Shown one piece after another: positions 56,844-64,000 of a DNA stretch of 64,000 nt. The stretch comes from Nakaseomyces glabratus. Taxonomy: Eukaryota; Ascomycota; Saccharomycetes; Saccharomycetales; Saccharomycetaceae. The notes under the pieces are model-generated. The model was not told where the DNA came from and did no database searches. It worked only from the letters and a program-made list of their open reading frames with translations. The position numbers and the translations under genes are program-made. Each line of letters opens with the position of its first letter. The stretch's first letter is position 1. The DNA is taken from assembly GCF_010111755.1 (NCBI RefSeq), contig NC_088958.1:620001-684000 (forward strand). The letters run 5' to 3'.

Positions 56844-59800
56844 CTAGATATTTTGTATATCACTCAATAGTGCTTGAGTTCTCTCTAATAATGGTTCCCC
56901 AGCTCTCTTTTCATTTAAGACAGCCTTAGTACTACGGCGACGCCTTAACGGAGCAGGGTGTTGTTTTTTTGCATCACGCAGCTTTGTTATTAAATCATCA
57001 ACTGCGTTGATTTCATCATCGGAATGCTCTTGCTCTTCGATTTTCTTATTTCTCTGTTCAAGCAAATGCTTTCTTTGTTCGTAAAGTCTAGTTACTTCTT
57101 CCCTTTCTATATTCTCCTTTGCACATTTTTTAAAAACCATCGCAAATTCAACAAAATAGTTGAAGAAATTATTTTTACTTTCTTTGTCCATGGGTTCTTC
57201 ACCATAGTATTTCATCAATCTATTCAAACTACGCTTAGTCAACTCATGTTGATTAATCAAGAGCTCACTCTTCGATTTGGCTCTATTAATCTTGTACCTC
57301 ATTTTAGTGAATATCGCATCCTTAGGATGAAGCTTAGTGGGATCCGATAATTTACCCTGAGTCAAAGAATACACTACAGAGCCTACTTTCTCCGCAAATT
57401 CTTCACATTCGAGTTCAACATGTTCCAACGTAACTTTCCCTAAATCTTCCACCTTTGCTATGTCTTCAGTGAAGGTATAAACATCAGGAAAACTCTCCCT
57501 AACTACCCTTTCGACAAAATGTAGAAAGGAGATATTTTTCTCACTACTCGACTTCACAAAGGATAACTTAGGTAAGGAATTTAATTTGATACCAGTTACA
57601 CTTCCTTTGTTCATGTAATTCCCAATTTCTCTAATAATCAATAAAAGCTTCTTTATACGTGTTGAATCGTATAATCGTTGAATTGCTTCATCTATCTTTT
57701 CTAGTTTGTACATCAAATCGAAATAGTCTCTTTCATAGGTGGTTAAAACAAGCAAACAATGAGATCTTGCAGACCAATAAGATCTAAGGTTGTAGAAAAG
57801 CTCTAAATAAATATGATCTGCACGTTCTAGTTCTCGTGGATCCTTCTCTGGTGAATCATCTGTGAGATAGTTAGTACTATAAGGAGCAAATTTCCTCTCT
57901 AAACCACTTGGAATTTGGGTTAAATCTTCCTTGGTAAAAAATCCCAATACACTAACATTTTGGATAAGATCATCTTCACACTTTAACACTTTTGTCACAA
58001 ACTCTTCAACAGACAATTGGGAATACATATGAAGATTAATTCCAAATTGCTGGGCGATATCACGAGTCAGAAAACTTATTTTTGTGGGTTTGTTCTCATT
58101 TTCAGCAAGGACTTTGGTTTTCTTTACAGGCTCAAGGATCTTAAAGTACTTTTCAATTTGAGAAAATACACCTTCATCCTTCAAATGATCGAGCGGTATT
58201 CCTGAGACATCCTCCCACAACGTTCCTCCTACATCATCAACCTTTTCCCAATGAATTTGCTTCAAACGAATAGTAGATTTTGGAGTACTGGATGGAACAT
58301 TAAAATTTGAGGGAAGGGGTGGTGGTGGTGGTGGAGCAACCACCACATCACCACTTGCTTCATCACTAGTATCTGCTGAGGCTTTATTTTTTGTCAAATT
58401 TGGCGGTAATGGAGGTGGGGGAGGTGGAGGTGGCAGATTGTCATTCGTGACTCCAATTTTCGTTGAAGCATCTTCATTTTTTTTGATATCAATATTAGTC
58501 AAAATACCAGGGAACTCCATTATAGGACTATCAGGAATTGTTGGACCATCTTTATCATCATTGCTACTAGTAACAGACAGTTTGGAACCCCCACCTAATT
58601 TCAAAAATGGAGGAACAGGTGGAGGTGGAAGACCTGCTATTTGAACATTTCCGTGTTCAGGTTGTATTGATGGTTGATCGAATTCAGTAGAGACAACTGA
58701 ATCAACAGACGTATTCATATTAAGAGTCATTACACTATTCTGTGGTAAAATATATGGCTTTCCATTACTAGCTGCCCCGTTAAATTCTTGCTTCGCAATG
58801 TCTGAAGAGATGTCACTGCTATATTGGGCACTTTTTAATAAATACTGTCCATGCTTGACATCACCTTGCTGAGATTTTATACCTGTATTGAACACGTTTT
58901 GAGGATATCCTTTTCCAGTGTCAAATGTAGTTAAAGAAGATCCTTTACCATTCTCATTATAGACCATATTAAGTCCTGGTTTGTACCCACTAATGTTCTC
59001 TTTTTGATTATGGAAGTCCTCATTTGACTGCACAACAGACACTAAGGATCGGAAACCTTTACTTTTATATATCATCTTTGCACTTGATGTCGAAAAGGAT
59101 CTTTGATTAACTTTACCTGAATTAACATTTTCAAATATCTTTCCTCCACTGATGCTTCTGGTATCTTTTGGAGCCATTCGCTGATGTACCAGTAATTGAT
59201 CATATTTTTTCTGTTTTTCTCTTAACTGGCCTTTGAGCTGATTGATTAATCTAATGGATGATTCATTCTCTATAGTTTTTTCCTCCAGCATATGCTCTGC
59301 TTGTTTTAGTTGCTGTATTATGGTCCTTTTATCCATATGGGCCTCATTTTCAAGCTCTGCAATATGAGAGTTCAATTCCGTGATATTTTTTTCCAACGTC
59401 TTTATCTCCACCATAGCTCTTCTAGTTAGATCCTCACTTTGTAAATTATCTACAAGAGTTGTGATTGCATCTTTGAAAAAATAGTCAGGGTTTTCCAATG
59501 AATCTTCTACAGTGAGAACTTTATTCAAATACGGTACCAATAACGCTATCAATTTCAGAAATTTGATACATTCATTAAGTTTTTTCGTGTGAATAACTTG
59601 GAATACCAGTGTGAATAAATTTCCTAAACCAGATTCAAGCGCAGTGTTCTTTGTTTGTATAACTAGATCAGTTAATACCTGTGAGTACGAAACATCTTCC
59701 AAGATCGAAGGAACACAAGAGTTTCTAGTCATTATTTCCAGCTTCACATCTCTGTATTTCTTTATCTGGGTGGATGTATTTTCATCATCAAGGTTTTCTA

Positions 59801-60758
59801 TCAATGTAATAAGTGGTGTAAACTTCTCCACATTTTCGAAACTCGCGATGATCGCAGATTTCTTTTCAAAAGATTGGTATCCTTCAATAATGGAATTAAC
59901 CATGAACATGAATAAGGTACAATATTCAACCAGAATTTTAGTAGGGTTTATCAGCGAGGAACTGGACTCGTAATGTTGCAACTCGTCGCAATTACATAAA
60001 GTTGAATCCATCCATTCATCCATGTAAGGTTCAAATGTCTCATATATAACTTGAAAGCCACGATCCATATCCAAATAGGACAAAAGCAATAAGACTTCCA
60101 TAGCCTGGCACTTGTTCTTCACGAAGTTTATACTAAATTCCAAATCAGTGGTGACTATGTCGCGCAAGTAAGTGACCAGCACATCGTTCTTCAACACAAG
60201 CAGCCGCCCTTCACTGGAGTTCATTATGGTCTTGATACACCGCAGATGGATATACAAGAACTTCGAATTGTGACCGTGCATCTGCTCAAGGTCTAGGATC
60301 ACTGTCACTAGTGGCTCGAGAAGAGCGGTAACATAATCGTAATATACGAACACCTCTCGAAGCCTGCTCTGTCGCAGTAGTTTCTCTAAATTGTACAGAA
60401 ACCGCAGCACTGTTTCTCCACCAGACTCACTCGCCAGCACTGTGTCTTTAACGCTCTCAAGCTTCTGCAATATCCCGCTGATCTCTTCATCTGCCTCCGC
60501 CTGGCCACCCGCATCCACTGGCCCATTCAACGTCCCACCAACATTATCACTAGATTTACCCGCTCCCTGATGGCTAGTCTCAAGACCATGCACTTTGCAT
60601 ATGAACTCCCACCGCTTCGAGCACGGCCCGCGTCGCAGCTCGTCCACAAGCTCCTCCCCCCAGTAGTACCCGCCATCCCGGATCAACTCCTCGAACAGCC
60701 GGTCAACAGCCTCGCCATCAGCAGGCATCGCCCGCGCATCCAGCATCAGTCGCACCAT
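56844..60758 (-). CDS. BNR1: Formin Bnr1
   Basis: Bud-neck formin that nucleates and elongates actin cables; activated by Rho GTPases. The 1,304 residues show a GTPase-binding/DID N-terminal half (about 85-410), a coiled coil at about 445-515, a Ser-rich linker, FH1 with polyproline runs NLPPPPPPPPLPPN and APPPPPPLP at about 775-830, and FH2 from about 842 to 1230 (RLKQIHWEKVDDVGGTLWED, IREIGNYMNKGSVTGIKLNSLPKL). The C-terminal tail is basic with an RRRRS motif like an autoregulatory DAD. BNR1 rather than BNI1 follows from order (YIL159W) and the shorter length. Confidence 0.95.
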   Translation of the reverse strand: MVRLMLDARAMPADGEAVDRLFEELIRDGGYYWGEELVDELRRGPCSKRWEFICKVHGLETSHQGAGKSSDNVGGTLNGPVDAGGQAEADEEISGILQKLESVKDTVLASESGGETVLRFLYNLEKLLRQSRLREVFVYYDYVTALLEPLVTVILDLEQMHGHNSKFLYIHLRCIKTIMNSSEGRLLVLKNDVLVTYLRDIVTTDLEFSINFVKNKCQAMEVLLLLSYLDMDRGFQVIYETFEPYMDEWMDSTLCNCDELQHYESSSSLINPTKILVEYCTLFMFMVNSIIEGYQSFEKKSAIIASFENVEKFTPLITLIENLDDENTSTQIKKYRDVKLEIMTRNSCVPSILEDVSYSQVLTDLVIQTKNTALESGLGNLFTLVFQVIHTKKLNECIKFLKLIALLVPYLNKVLTVEDSLENPDYFFKDAITTLVDNLQSEDLTRRAMVEIKTLEKNITELNSHIAELENEAHMDKRTIIQQLKQAEHMLEEKTIENESSIRLINQLKGQLREKQKKYDQLLVHQRMAPKDTRSISGGKIFENVNSGKVNQRSFSTSSAKMIYKSKGFRSLVSVVQSNEDFHNQKENISGYKPGLNMVYNENGKGSSLTTFDTGKGYPQNVFNTGIKSQQGDVKHGQYLLKSAQYSSDISSDIAKQEFNGAASNGKPYILPQNSVMTLNMNTSVDSVVSTEFDQPSIQPEHGNVQIAGLPPPPVPPFLKLGGGSKLSVTSSNDDKDGPTIPDSPIMEFPGILTNIDIKKNEDASTKIGVTNDNLPPPPPPPPLPPNLTKNKASADTSDEASGDVVVAPPPPPPLPSNFNVPSSTPKSTIRLKQIHWEKVDDVGGTLWEDVSGIPLDHLKDEGVFSQIEKYFKILEPVKKTKVLAENENKPTKISFLTRDIAQQFGINLHMYSQLSVEEFVTKVLKCEDDLIQNVSVLGFFTKEDLTQIPSGLERKFAPYSTNYLTDDSPEKDPRELERADHIYLELFYNLRSYWSARSHCLLVLTTYERDYFDLMYKLEKIDEAIQRLYDSTRIKKLLLIIREIGNYMNKGSVTGIKLNSLPKLSFVKSSSEKNISFLHFVERVVRESFPDVYTFTEDIAKVEDLGKVTLEHVELECEEFAEKVGSVVYSLTQGKLSDPTKLHPKDAIFTKMRYKINRAKSKSELLINQHELTKRSLNRLMKYYGEEPMDKESKNNFFNYFVEFAMVFKKCAKENIEREEVTRLYEQRKHLLEQRNKKIEEQEHSDDEINAVDDLITKLRDAKKQHPAPLRRRRSTKAVLNEKRAGEPLLERTQALLSDIQNI

Positions 60759-61149
60759 CTGTAACGTGAATTCCCTCGCTTATCCAAGAAGATCACCACA
60801 CGCTAGACACTGGACATAGATTTAGACAGAGCCACGAGAGCCCACTTCCTTTTAACATTCAAAGTTCCAAAAATTCGTGTCTTTGTGGAAAAGCGGATCA
60901 AGAAAAATAAACTCCGACGGGGCCAACCCTAAAAACCTCATCGCTCAGTGTGGGGAAAGCATGGAAGTCATCGCAATTGGAGTAATAGAGGTTGGGGGGG
61001 CCACCGCTGGGAAAAGTATATAAACGCTGGTCTTGTGAGCTTGTACCAACCCGAAATGTCTTGTTGAGAAGGGAGCAAACTTTAAGTTCACTACAGTAGC
61101 TTAAGGGAGATATTATAAAAGTTTAGAAAAAATAACATAACAGGAAATA
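60759..61149. promoter_or_regulatory. Divergent BNR1/POT1 promoter region
   Basis: This 391-bp region contains an oleate response element at 60894-60916 and TATATAAA at 61017-61024, 126 bp before the POT1 ATG. The remainder is unremarkable. Confidence 0.65.
60894..60916 (-). promoter_or_regulatory. Oleate response element (Oaf1/Pip2 type)
   Basis: On the minus strand the site reads CGG-AGT-TTA, then 11 bases, then CCG. This fits the full consensus CGGN3TNAN8-12CCG. It lies 234-256 bp before the peroxisomal thiolase gene POT1, a classical Oaf1/Pip2 target. Confidence 0.75.
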
Positions 61150-62379
61150 ATGGCTGAGAGGTTAAAGAACATTGGAAGTCACTTGCTTGGTGGCAGTCAG
61201 GGTCCTAGTGTCAAGGAGCAACATCCGGACGATGTTGTTATTGTTGCTGCTAACAGGTCTGCTATTGCGAAGGGGTTTAAAGGTAGTTTCAAGGACGTCA
61301 ACACTGACTATCTGCTCACTGTGTTTTTGAAAGAGTTCATCGACACGTTCCCTCCACAGTTGAGGGACAACTTGGACTTGATTGGGGAAGTTACATGTGG
61401 TAATGTGTTGAATCCTGGTGCTGGTGCGACTGAACATAGAGGTGCTATGTTGGCAGCAGGTCTGCCTTACACCACGCCCTTCATGGCTTTGAACAGACAG
61501 TGCTCCTCGGGTCTTACTGCTGTGAACGATATTGCAAACAAGATCAAGGCTGGCCAGATTGATGTCGGTCTCGCCGCTGGTGTCGAGTCGATGACCCAGA
61601 ACTACGCTTCTTCTAACCCACTGGGCCGTATCTCTGACGAGTTGAAGTCCGACAAGAACGCACGTAAGTGTCTAATCCCTATGGGTATCACTAACGAAAA
61701 TATAGCCAAGGGGTTTGAGATCACTAGGGAAATGCAGGACGAGTTCGCTGCAGCTTCTTACCAAAAGGCCTCCAACGCCGTTCAGTCCGGTGTCTTCAAG
61801 GATGAAATCTTGCCCATCACTCTACCAGACGGCAAAGTTGTAGACGTCGATGAGGGTCCTAGAGCAAATGTCACTGCCAAATCATTAGGCGGACTAAAGC
61901 CAGCTTTCATCAAAGAAACCGGTACCACTACTGCTGGTAATGCCTCTCAAGTGTCAGATGGTGTTGCTGGTGTTCTATTGGCGCGTAGATCGGTGGCTAA
62001 CAAACTAAAACTACCAATTCTAGGTCGCTATGTTGCATTCCAATCTGTAGGTGTGCCACCTGAGATCATGGGTGTCGGCCCGGCCTACGCCATCCCAAGA
62101 GTACTACAAGATGTTGGAATTACTGTTGATGATGTTGATGTTTTCGAAATTAACGAAGCATTTGCAGCCCAGGCACTATACTGTATAAACAAGTTGGGAA
62201 TCAACTTGAAGAAAGTTAATCCTCGTGGTGGTGCAATTGCATTGGGTCATCCACTAGGTTGCACAGGTGCCAGACAAATTGCCACAATACTACGTGAACT
62301 AGAAAAGGGACAAGTCGGTGTTGTAAGCATGTGTATTGGTACAGGTATGGGTGCCGCAGCGGTCTTTGTCAAGGAATGA
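61150..62379 (+). CDS. POT1: Peroxisomal 3-ketoacyl-CoA thiolase
   Basis: Last enzyme of peroxisomal fatty-acid beta-oxidation; cleaves 3-ketoacyl-CoA with CoA to acetyl-CoA and a shortened acyl-CoA. The 409 residues carry a perfect PTS2 peroxisomal signal R4-L5-x5-H11-L12 in RLKNIGSHL. Thiolase catalytic residues are visible: C118 in NRQCSSGLT, the histidine in GGAIALGHPLGCTGAR, and the C-terminal cysteine in SMCIGTGMGAA. The upstream oleate element predicts fatty-acid induction. It is divergent from BNR1, as for YIL160C. Confidence 0.97.
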   Translation: MAERLKNIGSHLLGGSQGPSVKEQHPDDVVIVAANRSAIAKGFKGSFKDVNTDYLLTVFLKEFIDTFPPQLRDNLDLIGEVTCGNVLNPGAGATEHRGAMLAAGLPYTTPFMALNRQCSSGLTAVNDIANKIKAGQIDVGLAAGVESMTQNYASSNPLGRISDELKSDKNARKCLIPMGITNENIAKGFEITREMQDEFAAASYQKASNAVQSGVFKDEILPITLPDGKVVDVDEGPRANVTAKSLGGLKPAFIKETGTTTAGNASQVSDGVAGVLLARRSVANKLKLPILGRYVAFQSVGVPPEIMGVGPAYAIPRVLQDVGITVDDVDVFEINEAFAAQALYCINKLGINLKKVNPRGGAIALGHPLGCTGARQIATILRELEKGQVGVVSMCIGTGMGAAAVFVKE

Positions 62380-62565
62380 TCAGTAACACCGACCATCAAG
62401 AAAACCTGAAGATAAACCTTAACAGCACAATTTTTTACTAAATTGTACTCGACGCTATGTTTATATTATTTCATTCATTAATATTCTATTGTTACATAAA
62501 TGTCTATATTCCATTTCTTTCCAAATTAAAGATTTGATGAAAACTTTATTTTTATTACACACTCT

Positions 62566-63009
62566 TTATGCACTTCGAAGGGATTCCTCCACTGCTTTCT
62601 TCAATGAATCCATGGATTGCTGAAGTTTATCGCCACTGAGTTCCTTAAGCTTGTCATTAACCTTTACGAGATCATAGTAGTTCTCATAAATAGTATTCTT
62701 TATGGAACTATTTGTCGCCGTCTCCTTCCCCAGCAGTGTATTATGAGTCGCAACTAATTCTTTCAATGTTTGCTCATTTATAGGTCTGTCAACGTTCGGC
62801 TGCGAGTCAGAATCTTCTAACACTTCCTTGACAACTTCCTCATTACCTGTGTCAGTCTGCAGAGTATTATTATCTTGTTCATGCACTTCGCCTGTTACTG
62901 GCTCATCTGTCTTAGTAGCTCCATCTTCTAAGTGGTAATACTCCTTCAACAGAGACCTCTTGTTCTTCCCCACACGAAGCGACTTCTTGTGACTTATCTG
63001 TTCAGCCAT
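62566..63009 (-). CDS. VPS51: GARP/VFT tethering complex subunit Vps51
   Basis: Small subunit of the GARP complex that tethers endosome-derived vesicles at the late Golgi. The ATG at 63009 gives 147 residues starting MAEQISHKKSLRV, the conserved N terminus that in yeast binds the SNARE Tlg1. The frame extends further upstream only via a TTG. An acidic linker is followed by the helical Vps51 core (ATHNTLLGKETATNSSIKN, YDLVKVNDKLKELS). Length is close to S. cerevisiae Vps51 (164). POT1 (convergent) and the nitroreductase are not its neighbours in S. cerevisiae, so this marks a block boundary. Confidence 0.88.
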   Translation of the reverse strand: MAEQISHKKSLRVGKNKRSLLKEYYHLEDGATKTDEPVTGEVHEQDNNTLQTDTGNEEVVKEVLEDSDSQPNVDRPINEQTLKELVATHNTLLGKETATNSSIKNTIYENYYDLVKVNDKLKELSGDKLQQSMDSLKKAVEESLRSA

Positions 63010-63531
63010 ATTCCACGTCAATATGTTTCCTTTACTATATTTCAATGTATTCAAAACTTGTCTGGTGTGACTCCAGCTACGTCTGTTTATATGGTGGATG
63101 TTTCCGGGGAAAGCACTTATTATCTGACGAAGTGCCCTGTGTCACTTTAAAGAACTATGGCAGAGCTGGACGAATGGAAAGGAGAAAGCTTGAAACAACT
63201 CCGATCAGCGATGTTCCCAGCCCCATTGTGAATCGAACTCTGTTTGCAACATTTATTCCCGCAACTTGTCTGTTGCTTTGTTGATGCTTACTATTACTTA
63301 GCAAGGGAAGCTTCGAGGATTTACCGAACTGGCCTATAGTTTTAACAAAATTAAATAAGCCAAAGAAAGGCAAATACAACAGACTACACGTTTGTAGAAA
63401 GAACGTGGCCGTTATGTTCCACATTCTGAGTCATCAAATTTGTATAGCCAAGATTGTGACTTAGGAACACCTGAAAGCCTCTTGTTTTAACACTGAAACG
63501 ATTGACAAAAGCACACACAACTGAAAAGAAA
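63010..63531. promoter_or_regulatory. Divergent VPS51/nitroreductase promoter region
   Basis: This 522-bp region separates two divergent genes from different ancestral blocks. An 89-codon minus-strand frame (63155-63424) has hydrophobic patches but lies wholly within this shared promoter and matches nothing I know. A GTGAATCGAACTC word near 63228 mimics part of a tRNA B box but lacks an A box and stems. Confidence 0.5.
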
Positions 63532-64000
63532 ATGACCAAGCATTCACCTACTTCACATGAGGCTTCCGCATCGAACCCAGTCTTAGAGGCGATTGTGGCC
63601 CGCCGTAGTATTCACTACTTGAAGCCAGAGCTACCAGAAGGTGTTACCTTCGATGACATATACCACATTGTCCAAGAATGTGTGAAACATACACCAACGT
63701 CGTTCAACTCACAAGTTAACAGGGCATTCATAGTGCGTGGGGCCTTACATTACAAGATCTGGGACCAAGTTGTTAATAAGATCAAGGAACCGGAGTACAG
63801 AGCTAGGCCATTGAGAATAAGAGATGGTGCTTACGGTTCTATCTTCTTCTATGTAGATGAAAACGTTACTGAGAGAAACAAAGTTGAACATCCCGAATGG
63901 GCACCTGTGTGCGAAGCGTACGCAGATCAGGCTATGGGAGCAGCCTCGATTGCTGCATGGACTGTGATGCATAACATGGGTATTGGTTGTAATATGCAAC
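63532..64000 (+). CDS. HBN1: Nitroreductase-like protein, Hbn1/Frm2 family, 3' end missing
   Basis: Flavin nitroreductase-like protein of the fungal Hbn1/Frm2 family, associated with oxidative and lipid stress responses. The ATG at 63532 opens a frame that runs past the right edge; 156 residues are visible of about 190-200 expected. The family pattern is clear: ARRSIHYLKPELPEGVTFDDI, KHTPTSFNSQVNRAFIV, RDGAYGSIFFYVDE and AMGAASIAAWTVMHNMGIGCNMQ. The first about 15 residues are Ser/His-rich and variable. S. cerevisiae has two adjacent copies (HBN1 and FRM2 on chromosome III); I cannot say from this part which one it matches, or whether a second copy follows. Confidence 0.88.
   Translation, partial: MTKHSPTSHEASASNPVLEAIVARRSIHYLKPELPEGVTFDDIYHIVQECVKHTPTSFNSQVNRAFIVRGALHYKIWDQVVNKIKEPEYRARPLRIRDGAYGSIFFYVDENVTERNKVEHPEWAPVCEAYADQAMGAASIAAWTVMHNMGIGCNMQ

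Noticed and set aside
63215..63260. AGTTCGATTCA (minus strand) looks like a tRNA B box
   Set aside because: No A box and no cloverleaf stems in the surrounding sequence.
63155..63424. 89-codon hydrophobic minus-strand frame between VPS51 and the nitroreductase gene
   Set aside because: It occupies the shared divergent promoter, has no recognised similarity and is of chance length; kept only as a note.

Overview
This window is a gene-dense piece of nuclear chromosome from a budding yeast of the family Saccharomycetaceae. The gene set, the short intergenic gaps, the single intron (consensus TACTAAC branch site) and the gene order all fit a species that diverged after the whole-genome duplication. 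From memory, the order ATG32-SLN1-MCM10-ESL-PCK1-GUT2-BNR1-POT1 resembles chromosome H of Nakaseomyces glabratus (Candida glabrata). That identification, or a close relative, is an inference from gene order and protein similarity; no database was searched.

I recognise 28 protein-coding genes; the first is cut at its 5' end and the last at its 3' end by the window edges. They form blocks that are collinear with different S. cerevisiae chromosomes. Block 1 (1-15685) matches the left arm of chromosome I: PSK1, TPD3, NTG1, SYN8, DEP1, CYS3, SWC3. Block 2 (16019-25961) matches chromosome XII in inverse order: CCW14, ECM19, STE23, REH1, VAC14, with the ribosomal gene RPS29A missing. Block 3 (26226-62379) matches the left arm of chromosome IX, with PCK1 from the duplicated chromosome XI track merged in: PAN6, ATG32, SLN1, MCM10, an ESL1/ESL2 gene, PCK1, RRD1, IMP2', GUT2, UBP7, ATG44, COA1, BNR1, POT1. 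The right end carries VPS51 (chromosome XI) and an HBN1/FRM2-type nitroreductase (chromosome III).

There is no operon logic; neighbours mostly have unrelated jobs. A few themes recur. Mitochondria are served by ATG32 and ATG44 (mitophagy receptor and mitochondrial fission factor), COA1, GUT2 and NTG1, with STE23 possible. Non-fermentable carbon use is served by PCK1, GUT2, POT1 and IMP2'. Signalling is represented by PSK1, SLN1, TPD3 and RRD1. Regulatory sites readable by eye agree with gene function: carbon-source-responsive elements before PCK1, an oleate response element before POT1, Cbf1 and Met31/32-type sites before CYS3, and two tandem Rap1-type sites before CCW14.

The most useful correction is the mitofissin gene ATG44. 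Its first exon is only three codons long, so ordinary ORF calling misses its start. I saw no tRNA, rRNA, transposon, CRISPR array or clearly foreign DNA. Two gaps of about 2 kb (35717-37696 and 41546-43550) are the least explained parts; the second holds an unassigned minus-strand ORF at the place and orientation where S. cerevisiae has YIL152W.
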